From assembly GCA_964342805.1 (NCBI GenBank), contig CAYFHQ010000014.1, positions 1-48,523 of the forward strand: 48,523 nucleotides of DNA, read 5' to 3'. The position numbers were made by a program, and so were the translations under genes. Shown one piece after another: positions 17,103-25,631 of this stretch. Position 1 is the stretch's first letter; each line of letters starts with the position of its first letter. The DNA comes from CAYFHQ01 sp964342805. Its GTDB lineage: Bacteria; Bacillota; Clostridia; Peptostreptococcales; Acidaminobacteraceae. Under the pieces are notes generated by a model. It was not told the DNA's origin and ran no database searches. It was given only the letters and a program-made list of their open reading frames with translations.

Positions 17103-19511
17103 CTACAGGATATTCTTTGCTTTAATATCAACACTGACATACACGTCACCTTGACGCTTCTGCCGACTATCAATCAGACAAATCTGCCTTAATATCTCTC
17201 CGATGGCCTCTCGGTCCTTTTCAGGATACTTAACGAGGATTTGCCATCTATGTCTACCCTTCATTTTACTATAAATTGCAGGGTTAGGGCCCAAAACTTC
17301 GACATTTTTTAACCCTTTTTTAATAAAGCCTTGTTGGATGGGACCAATGAGATTTGACGCCATTTGGGTGACCTCTCCTTCATTGGAACCACTGATCAAT
17401 ATATTGGCTATATTGCCATAGGGTGGATAGCCATAAATTTGGCGAACACCCAGTTCTGACTCCACAAAGGCGTGGTAGTCATGACCCGAGGCTGCCAGGA
17501 CCGAGTAGTGTTCTGGGGCATAGGTCTGGATAATAACCTCCCCTTTTCTGGACCCCCGACCCGCCCGGCCAGCCACCTGGGTTAGGAGCTGGAAGGCCCG
17601 CTCTGAAGCCTGAAAATCAGGTAGGTTGAGCAGGACATCTGCAGACAAAACCCCCACCAGGGTTACGTTGTGAAAATCAAGTCCCTTGGTCACCATTTGG
17701 GTTCCCACAAGGATGTCTAACTCATGGCGGTCAAAACGATCGATCAAGGACTCAAGAGCCCCCTTCTTTGAGGTTGACACCCGGTCCATTCGGCCCACCC
17801 GAGCACCTGGGAAGGCTGCCGCTGTCAGTTCTTCCAGCTTCTCAGTTCCAGTTCCGAAGAACTTAAAGTACCTGCTGGAACATGAAGGACATGTCTTCGG
17901 CACCTGAATTTGATAACCGCAATAGGAACAGGACACGTGTTGGGCCCCCTTATGGAAGGTCAAGCTGATATCACAATGGGGACATTTTAAGCTAAATCCA
18001 CAAGACCTACAGGAGACAAAGGTTGAATGACCCTTACGATTGAGAAAGAGGATGATTTGCTCCTTCTTACGCAGACGGTCTTCAATGGCCTCCCGAAGGG
18101 CCTCACTGAAAACAGACCGGTTCCCAGCTTCTAGTTCCTCCCGCATGTCTACGATGTCGACTCCCGGCAACTGCTGGCCAGCATAGCGACTTTGGAGTTG
18201 GAGATAGCCATATTCCAGGGACCGCTGTTTTTCATAGGACTCAATACTGGGCGTTGCCGACCCCAATAGAAGGGGGGCGCCGTGCTGCCTGCCAATGAAA
18301 GTGGCCACTTCAACCGTATGGTACTTGGGATTCATGTCGCTCTTATAGGACCCGTCATGTTCTTCGTCCATGATAATCAGGCCCACATTTTCAATAGGTG
18401 CAAAAAGGGCTGACCGGGCTCCAATTACAATAGGGAGACGGCCCTCTTTAACAGCCACCCACTGGTCATACCGTTCGCCTAGGGAGAGTTTGGAATGAAA
18501 GACGGCTACTTGGTCCCCAAAACGATTGATAAACTTGTTGACGATCTGGGGCGTCAGGGATATCTCAGGAACCAAAACAATACTGGTTTTCCCCTTAGCC
18601 AGAACGTCCTCCACCAAGTTCAAATAAACCTCGGTCTTTCCACTGCCCGTGACCCCATGGAGGAGCCAGGTATGGAACTTCTGGGCGTCTATACTGGTCT
18701 TAACGGATTGATAGACCTGGGTTTGGTCCTCATTAAGGACAATGTCTTGGGTTTGGTCTTTTCGGTAGAGGTCCGGACGTCGCTCTTTTCTGGCAGACAC
18801 AATCTCAATATGTCCTAGGGTTTCCAGGCGTCTGAGTACCGCAGTGGTGACCCCCTTCTTCCCTGTCAACTTGGACTGTCTCAGTCCAGTCTTTGAAGCC
18901 GCCAGATATTGAATAGTTGACCTTTGGGCTGTATAACGACTGGGAATTTGATCAAGGATGGTTCCTGGGTCGCCCATTAAAGAAATAATGGGGTCCAGTT
19001 GTTCCTTGGCAGCAGTCGTAAACTGTTCCACCTGCTCAACCACTTGGCCCTTGACCCATTTACGGAGTTTACCATCGGACACCGTCACGTCAGCAAGGGC
19101 AGTCCACTCCCGGCTAATTCCCGTCTCCTCCTGGAGCGCATCGGATAAGGAAAGGGACCGGAGCATGACTTTTTTCTTGAGTCCCGTACCCGCTGGAATG
19201 ACCGCTGTGATGGCCTCTGCATAGGTACATAGGTAGGTTTTCCTGATCCAGTTGACCAGGTCCACTTGTTTGTCAGATAGTTGGACTGGCCCGTCCACAT
19301 GGTGGACAATGCTCTTTACCCGGGGGTAGGCACACTCACTGGCAAGGGAAAGAACAAAACCTTCCGCAAGCCGGTTGCCTTGACCAAAGGGAACCAGTAC
19401 CTTTGAACCCAGAGTCACCTTGGGTAAATGATCAGGTATTCGATATGAATATAAACGGTCGATTTCCCGTGCACCAGCACTCAGCGCAACTTCCGCAAAT
19501 TGTCCTGTCAT
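17103..19511 (-). CDS. priA: Primosomal protein N' (PriA helicase)
   Basis: PriA recognises forked DNA and reloads the replicative helicase to restart replication. The N-terminal DNA-binding region starts MTGQFAEVALSAGAREIDRL. The helicase core has GVTGSGKTEVY (Walker A), DEEHDGSYK and GSATPSIES. A zinc region with eight cysteines spans CRSCGFSLKCPHC and CSYC...CPSC, as in the family. The later GTQMVTKGLDF and VAGRAGR motifs are normal. Length is 802. The frame is open 17 codons further, but ATG at 19509-19511 has GGAG at good spacing and matches the family start. Two related hairpins lie upstream (19530-19601). Confidence 0.96.
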   Translation of the reverse strand: MTGQFAEVALSAGAREIDRLYSYRIPDHLPKVTLGSKVLVPFGQGNRLAEGFVLSLASECAYPRVKSIVHHVDGPVQLSDKQVDLVNWIRKTYLCTYAEAITAVIPAGTGLKKKVMLRSLSLSDALQEETGISREWTALADVTVSDGKLRKWVKGQVVEQVEQFTTAAKEQLDPIISLMGDPGTILDQIPSRYTAQRSTIQYLAASKTGLRQSKLTGKKGVTTAVLRRLETLGHIEIVSARKERRPDLYRKDQTQDIVLNEDQTQVYQSVKTSIDAQKFHTWLLHGVTGSGKTEVYLNLVEDVLAKGKTSIVLVPEISLTPQIVNKFINRFGDQVAVFHSKLSLGERYDQWVAVKEGRLPIVIGARSALFAPIENVGLIIMDEEHDGSYKSDMNPKYHTVEVATFIGRQHGAPLLLGSATPSIESYEKQRSLEYGYLQLQSRYAGQQLPGVDIVDMREELEAGNRSVFSEALREAIEDRLRKKEQIILFLNRKGHSTFVSCRSCGFSLKCPHCDISLTFHKGAQHVSCSYCGYQIQVPKTCPSCSSRYFKFFGTGTEKLEELTAAAFPGARVGRMDRVSTSKKGALESLIDRFDRHELDILVGTQMVTKGLDFHNVTLVGVLSADVLLNLPDFQASERAFQLLTQVAGRAGRGSRKGEVIIQTYAPEHYSVLAASGHDYHAFVESELGVRQIYGYPPYGNIANILISGSNEGEVTQMASNLIGPIQQGFIKKGLKNVEVLGPNPAIYSKMKGRHRWQILVKYPEKDREAIGEILRQICLIDSRQKRQGDVYVSVDIKAKNIL

Positions 19512-19529
19512 ATACTTCTCCAATGAGAC

Positions 19530-19601
19530 AAACCCGAGACGAATGATCACGGGTTTCAGCATGTCTATAGTGTAAGACCCGAGATGTGTCCATCACGGGT
19601 C
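19530..19601 (-). repeat. Two related hairpins in the coaBC-priA junction
   Basis: Hairpin 1: AAACCCG (19530-19536) / CGGGTTT (19550-19556). Hairpin 2: GACCCG (19576-19581) / CGGGTC (19596-19601), with GATG/CATC continuing inside. Both have the form ACCCGAGA...ATCACGGGT and look like a duplicated unit 46 bp apart. Hairpin 1 ends about 19 bp before the priA start. Neither has a T-run on the minus strand, so they are not standard terminators. Confidence 0.6.
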
Positions 19602-19610
19602 GAAGTTGCC

Positions 19611-20801
19611 TTACAAGCTGTTTGCTATGGACTTAAGTAGCTCCATGGCAACAGCGTCTTTGCTCATCTTCTCCAGCGGAGTGATTTCCCCACTGCGCTT
19701 AATGATTTGAACGATATTGGTGTCACAGCCAAAGCCAGCACCTTCCACCGTAACGTCATTGGCTACGATCATGTCCAAGTTTTTCTTCTGGATTTTCGTC
19801 TTGGCATTTTCCAGTACGTGGTCTGTTTCAGCTGCAAAACCTACAACGAACTGGTGGGCCTTTTTATTGTTGCCAATGGTCTTGAGTATGTCTGGGTTTC
19901 TTTCCAGACGGATGACAAGGTCCTCATCTGTCTTTTTGATTTTTTTGTCAGACGCCTCCGCTGGGCGGTAGTCTGAAACCGCCGCAGACGCAATAAAAAT
20001 GTCAAAATCGTCGTGTACTGCCACAGCGTCTGCCATTTCACGGGCACTGCGGACTTGGTGACACTCCACTCCTGCTGGCATGTCAAAGGTTGTTGGTCCA
20101 CTGACCAATACCACCTCTGCACCCATCCGTCGTGCGGCCTTGGCGATGGACAAGCCCATGGCTCCACTGGACCGGTTGCTGAGGAAGCGAACGGGGTCAA
20201 TGTCTTCCACCGTTGGACCACCTGTGATCACAACTTTTTTGCCTGCCAGCTCATGGGTGGTCAGTAGAATGTCCTGAATACGGTCTACAATGACCTCAGG
20301 GGCTTCCAACTTACCCACGCCAATATCCCCACAAGCCAGGCGGCCAGCAGCGGGGTCAACAAAATGTACGCCCAGCCCCTTAAGGTCCTCCATATTTCTT
20401 TGGACCACCGGGTTGGTGTACATGCCTGTGTTCATGGCTGGTGCCAGTAGAATGGGGGCCTTTGTGGCCATAATGGTTGTAGACAGCATGTCGTCTGCAA
20501 TGCCAGAAGCCATTTTACCTATAATATTGGCCGTCGCTGGTGCCACAACAAAAATGTCTGCTTTTTGAGCGAGGGAGATATGTTCTGTGTCCCAAGTGAT
20601 TGGTGACTCGAACATGTCCGTTGCTACCATGTTGTTGGAGAGGGCCTGGAAGGTTACCGGACCAACAAAGTGTGCTGCGTGTTTGGTTAGAATCACGTGC
20701 ACGTTTGCTCCAAGTTTCCGCAGGCGACTGACAATCTCGCAGGCCTTGTAGGCTGCTATTCCACCAGTTACACCCAACACAACTGTTTTTCCCTGAAGCA
20801 T
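19611..20801 (-). CDS. coaBC: Bifunctional phosphopantothenoylcysteine decarboxylase / phosphopantothenate-cysteine ligase
   Basis: CoaBC couples cysteine to 4'-phosphopantothenate and decarboxylates the product to phosphopantetheine, upstream of CoaD in coenzyme A synthesis. The N-terminal CoaC flavoprotein half has GGIAAYKACEI, the catalytic histidine region TEHISLAQ and the APAMNTGMY motif, plus the conserved cysteine in RLACGDIG. The C-terminal CoaB half starts at VVITGGPTVEDIDPVRF with NRSSGAMG. At 396 residues it is complete. AAAGGAG precedes the ATG. Confidence 0.96.
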   Translation of the reverse strand: MLQGKTVVLGVTGGIAAYKACEIVSRLRKLGANVHVILTKHAAHFVGPVTFQALSNNMVATDMFESPITWDTEHISLAQKADIFVVAPATANIIGKMASGIADDMLSTTIMATKAPILLAPAMNTGMYTNPVVQRNMEDLKGLGVHFVDPAAGRLACGDIGVGKLEAPEVIVDRIQDILLTTHELAGKKVVITGGPTVEDIDPVRFLSNRSSGAMGLSIAKAARRMGAEVVLVSGPTTFDMPAGVECHQVRSAREMADAVAVHDDFDIFIASAAVSDYRPAEASDKKIKKTDEDLVIRLERNPDILKTIGNNKKAHQFVVGFAAETDHVLENAKTKIQKKNLDMIVANDVTVEGAGFGCDTNIVQIIKRSGEITPLEKMSKDAVAMELLKSIANSL

Positions 20802-20824
20802 ATGATCATCTCCTTTGTATGAGA

Positions 20825-20854
20825 AGGATACCGCAGTCTATGACAGGGTATCCT
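20825..20854 (-). terminator. Hairpin between rpoZ and coaBC, possible attenuating terminator
   Basis: AGGATACC (20825-20832) / GGTATCCT (20847-20854), an 8-bp stem with a 14-nt loop, followed on the minus strand by TCTCATAC. The poor T-run suggests read-through; it may be an RNA stability element. No separate promoter was seen for coaBC. Confidence 0.4.
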
Positions 20855-20866
20855 CAGTGTTTTTTA

Positions 20867-21112
20867 TTAGAATGTCTCTTCTTCTGTTGCAGTGATCACA
20901 GCGCCGATTTCCATTTCGTCAACTGCTTCCACACACTCGATTTTACCTTCATAAAGCTCAGAAGTCGCAATGGATACTGGCTTTAGTGAGTTCACATTGC
21001 TCATTGCAACAGAACCGTCGATGATTTGACGCGCTCTCTTAGAAGTTGCAATAACCAGTGAGTAACGGCTACCTGCCATGTTCAGCAGTTCATTAATTGG
21101 TGGTTTTAACAT
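20867..21112 (-). CDS. rpoZ: RNA polymerase omega subunit
   Basis: Omega helps assemble and stabilise the beta-prime subunit. The 81-residue product has the family core NMAGSRYSLVIATSKRARQI, followed by a variable acidic C-terminus that is somewhat longer than the minimal form. It sits directly after gmk (2-bp gap), the gmk-rpoZ order typical of Bacillota and Proteobacteria. Confidence 0.92.
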   Translation of the reverse strand: MLKPPINELLNMAGSRYSLVIATSKRARQIIDGSVAMSNVNSLKPVSIATSELYEGKIECVEAVDEMEIGAVITATEEETF

Positions 21113-21114
21113 AT

Positions 21115-21729
21115 TTATCTCTCCCTCTTAAATGACTCAATCAACTTGTCGATGTCCTCGACTACCCGGTGACTTTCCGCTTCAATAATGGCATTGAAGG
21201 TCTGTGTCGCCTGTTCAACGGTGTCATTTACGATAAAGTAATCATATTTATCAACATATCCGATTTCTTCAAAGGCACTGGAAAAACGCTTTTCCAGGGA
21301 CGTTTCCGTTTCGGATCCTCGACCGATAATTCTATTTTTCAGTTCTTCCATGGAAGGTGGTAGGATAAAAACAAACACACCTTCAGGGTACTTATCTCGA
21401 ACTTGAAGGGCACCTTGGATATCTATTTCCAGCAGAATATTGTTCCCTGACTCCAACTGATCAATCACAAAACGCTTGGGTGTGCCATAGTAGTTGTCAT
21501 ATACTTGGGCCCACTCTAGGAATTCGTCCTGGCCAATCATAGTCTTGAACGATTCTTTTTCTAGGAAGAAGTAATTCTTACCTTCTACTTCTCCATCCCG
21601 CGGCGAACGGGTTGTTGCCGATACGGATACAAACACGTCATCTCGGTGGTCAAGCAAAGCCTTGCAAATCGTTCCCTTGCCTGCACCTGACGGGCCTGAT
21701 ACTACCAGCAGTAAACCTCTTTTTTTCAT
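21115..21729 (-). CDS. gmk: Guanylate kinase
   Basis: Gmk phosphorylates GMP to GDP. MKKRGLLLVVSGPSGAGKGT holds the P-loop; SATTRSPRDGEVEGKNYFF is the GMP-binding signature and LLEIDIQGALQV the core strand. Length 204 is standard. A strong promoter lies at 21763-21791, so gmk is probably the first gene of the long operon ending with thiN. In Bacillus remA lies between yicC and gmk; it is not present here. Confidence 0.97.
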   Translation of the reverse strand: MKKRGLLLVVSGPSGAGKGTICKALLDHRDDVFVSVSATTRSPRDGEVEGKNYFFLEKESFKTMIGQDEFLEWAQVYDNYYGTPKRFVIDQLESGNNILLEIDIQGALQVRDKYPEGVFVFILPPSMEELKNRIIGRGSETETSLEKRFSSAFEEIGYVDKYDYFIVNDTVEQATQTFNAIIEAESHRVVEDIDKLIESFKRER

Positions 21730-21762
21730 ATATATCCCCTTCGGTTCGTATTTACCCTATCT

Positions 21763-21791
21763 ATTGTAATCACAGAAGCCCTCCAGTGCAA
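21763..21791 (-). promoter_or_regulatory. Promoter of the gmk-to-thiN operon
   Basis: TTGCAC (21786-21791), 17 bp, TACAAT (21763-21768), giving a leader of about 25-30 nt before gmk. Confidence 0.72.
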
Positions 21792-21806
21792 GGGGCAATC
21801 GTCAAC

Positions 21807-22688
21807 CTACTCGATATTCTGGATTTGCTCTCTGATTTTTTCAATTTCACTCTTCATGTCAATGACATAGTTGGAAATATCAATATCAGGTGATTTTGAA
21901 CCGATGGTGTTGACCTCTCTATTGAGTTCTTGAACGAGGAAGTCCAGTTTCCGGCCCACAGCACCGCCGCCGGAGATAATCTTGTCCAGTTGACCAAAAT
22001 GAGACCGCAGACGGACAATTTCTTCCGTAATATTGGTCTTGTCTGCGTATACAGCAACCTCATGAATCACCCGCTCTTGGTCAACTTCCATTTGGTCTTC
22101 AAGAACCTCTTGAATACGGTCAATCATTTTTTGCTTGTGGTTGACCAGGATCTCAGGGGACAGTTTTTCGATTTCTTCTAACATGGACTCAATCATTCCC
22201 ACACGTTGACGAACATCCACGACTAGCTTGTCACCTTCCACCTGACGCATTTGTTTAACAGAATCAAGTGCTTCTGTCAGGGAGTTTTTCATGACTTCCC
22301 AAATGACTTCCAGGTCCGCTTCGTCATAAACCACGTCCATGGCGTCAGGATATCTAGCCATAAGGCCCAGGTCAATGTTGGCGTCCAGCTGGTAGCGGTT
22401 GCGGACAGCCATTAAGGCTTCATGGTATTGGTCCAGGATACCGAAATTGGGTTTGATGGTCACATCATTCTTCAGTAACTCGTCATAGTTAATGTAGACT
22501 TCCACACGACCCCGATTAATGGTTTCCTTTATATGAGACTTCATCATTTCCTCAAGAGCGATCAGTTTCTTGGGCATTTTAATGATGATATCGCAATATC
22601 TATGGTTGACGGTTTTGATTTCCGCTACAATCTTATACTTGTCGTTTTCTTGATCCCCTCGGCCGTAGCCAGTCATGCTATAAATCAT
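21807..22688 (-). CDS. yicC: YicC/YloC-family endoribonuclease
   Basis: YicC-family proteins are hexameric RNA-binding/cleaving enzymes linked to stationary-phase RNA decay. The start MIYSMTGYGRGDQEND and the IKTVNHRYCDI segment are diagnostic. The C-terminal domain (DUF1732) is seen in EIVRLRSHFGQLDKI and KLDFLVQELNREVNTIGSK. Length 293 is usual. GAAAGAGAG precedes the ATG. It probably shares a transcript with dapF, 41 bp upstream. The gene is upstream of gmk as in Bacillus (yloC). Confidence 0.93.
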   Translation of the reverse strand: MIYSMTGYGRGDQENDKYKIVAEIKTVNHRYCDIIIKMPKKLIALEEMMKSHIKETINRGRVEVYINYDELLKNDVTIKPNFGILDQYHEALMAVRNRYQLDANIDLGLMARYPDAMDVVYDEADLEVIWEVMKNSLTEALDSVKQMRQVEGDKLVVDVRQRVGMIESMLEEIEKLSPEILVNHKQKMIDRIQEVLEDQMEVDQERVIHEVAVYADKTNITEEIVRLRSHFGQLDKIISGGGAVGRKLDFLVQELNREVNTIGSKSPDIDISNYVIDMKSEIEKIREQIQNIE

Positions 22689-22718
22689 ATTTTTCTCTCT
22701 TTCTATTCGCCATTTGCT

Positions 22719-22736
22719 CGTTTAGTTAACTAAACG
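22719..22736. repeat. Perfect 18-bp palindrome over the dapF stop codon
   Basis: CGTTTAGTTAACTAAACG reads the same on both strands and includes the dapF TAG (22730-22732). With no loop it is better suited to a dimeric protein site than to an RNA hairpin. It lies about 31 bp before the yicC start. Confidence 0.6.
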
Positions 22737-23692
22737 GATTGCGGGGCTTCCTTTGCTGGAAAATAAAAGTTCCCCTTGGATACCAAGGCTGCTGGCCCTG
22801 TCATGAAGATCTCATGGTCTTCTTGAATTTCGATCCGTAGGCTCCCACCGGGCACCTCAACGACAACGTCTCTGCCGACCAAACCCTTTATTTGGGCTGC
22901 AAAGGCACTGGCACAAGCCCCAGTCCCGCAGGCCAAGGTTTCCCCTGCCCCCCGTTCCCAGGTGTTGACTTGTAAGCGGTCATCCGATAGAACTTTCACA
23001 AAGTTTACGTTGGTCCGATGGGGGAATATCCCGGCATGCTCTATGATCATGCCAAACTGCTGGGGTAGGTCCTCTTGCATAAAGTCTAGGGAGACCTTAA
23101 GCTCTGGGCCCTCCTCCGAAGGCTCCACATTCTGCCCTTCAGCCTCAGCTCCAAGTTCTCCATCCATGTAGCGGACATCCCAAACCATGGTATGGGGGAC
23201 GCCCATACGTAAGCTGGAACAAGTAAAGGCCAAGACCCCTTCCCCTTCCATGAGCTCAATGGCGTAATTCCATGGATCTACAGTGGGGTCCATGGGGATA
23301 GCTTGCGGATCATCATTGGGCTTGCCCATGGAAATCCGAACAGCATACTCCGCCCGGTCCACCTTGACAATGTCCGCAGCCAGGATTCCTGCGTCAGTTT
23401 CTACTGAAAAAGTCGTTTTCTCTATCAGACCTTCTTCATGGACATATCGACTGAAACACCGGATCCCATTGCCACACATTTCAGCTAGGCTTCCATCCGC
23501 ATTAATAATGGTCATTTTGATGTCGGCCACCTGGGACGGCGAGGCGACCATGATCCCGTCTGCCCCAATACCATAGTGGCGATGGCAAACGGCACGGGCT
23601 AATACTGCCAGGGGTAAATCCAGCAAATCTTCTTGGCGGAACAGGATAAAATCATTGCCTGCTCCATGGTACTTTGAAAAACGTAATTCCAT
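22730..23692 (-). CDS. dapF: Diaminopimelate epimerase, enlarged form
   Basis: DapF interconverts LL- and meso-diaminopimelate for peptidoglycan and lysine synthesis, using two cysteines as acid and base. Both are present: C79 in MCGNGIRC and C255 in LACGTGACA. The substrate-binding start YHGAGNDFI and ERGAGETLACGTG are also normal. Two oddities: the length, 320 residues, is about 45 above the usual, because of an acidic insertion near residues 172-205; and the usual GNPH motif reads GVPH (164-167), so a substrate-contacting Asn is replaced by Val. AAAGGTGA precedes ATG 23692; the longer open frame overlaps the promoter region. Confidence 0.92.
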   Translation of the reverse strand: MELRFSKYHGAGNDFILFRQEDLLDLPLAVLARAVCHRHYGIGADGIMVASPSQVADIKMTIINADGSLAEMCGNGIRCFSRYVHEEGLIEKTTFSVETDAGILAADIVKVDRAEYAVRISMGKPNDDPQAIPMDPTVDPWNYAIELMEGEGVLAFTCSSLRMGVPHTMVWDVRYMDGELGAEAEGQNVEPSEEGPELKVSLDFMQEDLPQQFGMIIEHAGIFPHRTNVNFVKVLSDDRLQVNTWERGAGETLACGTGACASAFAAQIKGLVGRDVVVEVPGGSLRIEIQEDHEIFMTGPAALVSKGNFYFPAKEAPQSV

Positions 23693-23740
23693 ACGTGTCA
23701 CCTTTCTCTTCATCCTCGAAGTTCTCTCTGGATGCACGTT

Positions 23741-23809
23741 CGTGGCTGTCCTTATTCTACCATACTTTAGGGGGCTTTTCTTTCTTTTTCACTATTTTGG
23801 TGGTATACT
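23741..23809. promoter_or_regulatory. Divergent promoter region, dapF-yicC and rqcH-MFS
   Basis: Plus strand: TATACT (23804-23809) with a TG extension (TGGTATACT) and only a weak -35 (TTTCTT, 23781-23786, 17 bp). Minus strand: TAGAAT with a TG extension (TGGTAGAAT, near 23753-23761) and no clear -35. Both look like extended -10 promoters. Confidence 0.5.
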
Positions 23810-23847
23810 TTACTGAGCTCTTAAGAGCCTTGAAAGGAGGAATTTCC

Positions 23848-25620
23848 ATGGCTTTCGATGGAATTTTTATAAATGGTTTGGTCCATGAATTGAACCAATG
23901 GATGGCCGGAGGTCGGATTGATAAAATCCACCAGCCAGAGGCCGATGCCCTGGTCTTACACATCAAGACCACAAGGGACAAACCCATGCTGTATATTTCA
24001 GCAAATGCCAGTTTACCCCACATGACAGTGATCGGCGACAAACTGGCCAACCCCCAGACGCCACCCATGTTTTGCATGCTACTGCGCAAGCACCTGGTTG
24101 GCTCAAAAATCATTAAGATTGAGCAGGTGGGTCTGGAGCGGGTGATCAGTATAGAACTGGATGCCAGAAACGACCTGGGCGACAAAGTCATCAAGCGACT
24201 CATGATTGAAATCATGGGCAAACACTCCAATATCATTTTGATTGATGAAAACAAGAAGATCGTGGACAGTGTAAAGCGGATTCCCTTCAGTGTGTCCCGG
24301 GTTCGTCAGCTCTTGCCTGGTTTGACCTATGTATTGCCGAAAACTACCAAGCTCAACTTGTTAGACTCCAACGAGCAAGCATTTTTGGACGCCGTTGGCC
24401 AACAGAGCAAAAACCTACCCGTCTTTAAGTTTATCTATATGACCTACCAAGGCTTCAGCCCAGCCAGCGGACGGGCCATTGCCCACCAGGCAGGCTTTGG
24501 AGATGATGATTTGATCAATAACTGCCAATCGGCAGACCTCCAAAAGATTTGGCAGGCCCTGACGCGTATGGATGACCGCTTAAAGGACCATGACTATACC
24601 CCCTTGCTTGTCCGTGAATCCAAGACAGGCAAGTATGTTGACCTGTCCAATGTGCCCCTGGGCCAATATGAGATTGACGATTATGAAATTGAAACCCTAC
24701 CGGATGTTGTAGGCAGTATCAACCTCTATTTCAGTCGCAAGGACAAGGTCAACCGCATGCTTCAAAAGACCCAAAACCTGCGAAAGTTTCTCCAGCAGCG
24801 ACTGGACCGTATGCGTAAAAAAGTACAAAACCTCAATGAGGACCTGCTCTTTGCAGACAATGCAGAGGAAAACAAGGTCCTGGGAGACTTAATCTTGGCC
24901 AACCTTTGGCAACTGGACAAGGGCATGAATGCCTTTACCACCCAGAACTACTTTGATCCTGAGGCCAAAGAGATTACCATCCAACTGGACGTCAGACTGA
25001 CACCTCAAGAAAATGCCCAACGGTACTTTAAAAAGTACAACAAGCTACGAACGGCCCAAGACCAAGTGGCCAAGCAACTGGAAGACACCCAGCACGAAGT
25101 GGCCTACCTAGAGCAAGTACTGGCAACAGTTGAACTCACCGATGATCCAGAGAATATTGAAGCCATCCGCCAGGAACTCATGGACGCTGGCCTCATGAAA
25201 CGCCGTTATGACAAAAAGAAAAAGAACACCAAAAAGCAGTTGGAAAGTCCCATCCACTACCGGTCTTCAGACGGCTTTGAAATCCTAGTGGGTAAGAATA
25301 ACTTGCAGAATGATTGGCTGACCCTGCGACATGCCTCTAATAGGGACATTTGGTTGCACACCAAGATCATTCCAGGCTCCCATGTGATCATACGGACTGC
25401 TGGCCAAGCCCCCCCAGAACAAACCATCTACGAGGCGGCTTGTATTGCAGCATGGCATTCCAAGGCAAGGCTATCGGGCCAGGTACCCGTAGACTATACT
25501 GAAGTGAAACATGTGTCCAAACCCTCCGGCGCCAAGCCGGGTATGGTGATCTACCAGACCAACCAGACCCTATATGTGACGCCGGACGAGGAAGAAGTTC
25601 AACGACATCGTATTGAATAG
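23848..25620 (+). CDS. rqcH: Ribosome quality control protein RqcH (NFACT family)
   Basis: RqcH binds stalled 50S subunits and recruits tRNA-Ala to add alanine tails to trapped chains, marking them for degradation. Older names are FbpA/YloA, a fibronectin-binding protein. The product begins MAFDGIFINGLVHELNQWM, has the NFACT-N domain, a long helical coiled coil (about 290-440) and the C-terminal NFACT-R domain with LVGKNNLQNDWLT and DIWLHTKIIPGSHVII. Length 590. The start at 23848 is fixed by AAAGGAGG (23833-23840) and by a promoter just upstream; the open frame back to 23674 is spurious. ylmH, whose product also acts in this pathway, is at 38518. Confidence 0.94.
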   Translation: MAFDGIFINGLVHELNQWMAGGRIDKIHQPEADALVLHIKTTRDKPMLYISANASLPHMTVIGDKLANPQTPPMFCMLLRKHLVGSKIIKIEQVGLERVISIELDARNDLGDKVIKRLMIEIMGKHSNIILIDENKKIVDSVKRIPFSVSRVRQLLPGLTYVLPKTTKLNLLDSNEQAFLDAVGQQSKNLPVFKFIYMTYQGFSPASGRAIAHQAGFGDDDLINNCQSADLQKIWQALTRMDDRLKDHDYTPLLVRESKTGKYVDLSNVPLGQYEIDDYEIETLPDVVGSINLYFSRKDKVNRMLQKTQNLRKFLQQRLDRMRKKVQNLNEDLLFADNAEENKVLGDLILANLWQLDKGMNAFTTQNYFDPEAKEITIQLDVRLTPQENAQRYFKKYNKLRTAQDQVAKQLEDTQHEVAYLEQVLATVELTDDPENIEAIRQELMDAGLMKRRYDKKKKNTKKQLESPIHYRSSDGFEILVGKNNLQNDWLTLRHASNRDIWLHTKIIPGSHVIIRTAGQAPPEQTIYEAACIAAWHSKARLSGQVPVDYTEVKHVSKPSGAKPGMVIYQTNQTLYVTPDEEEVQRHRIE

Positions 25621-25631
25621 GGAGGCACCCC

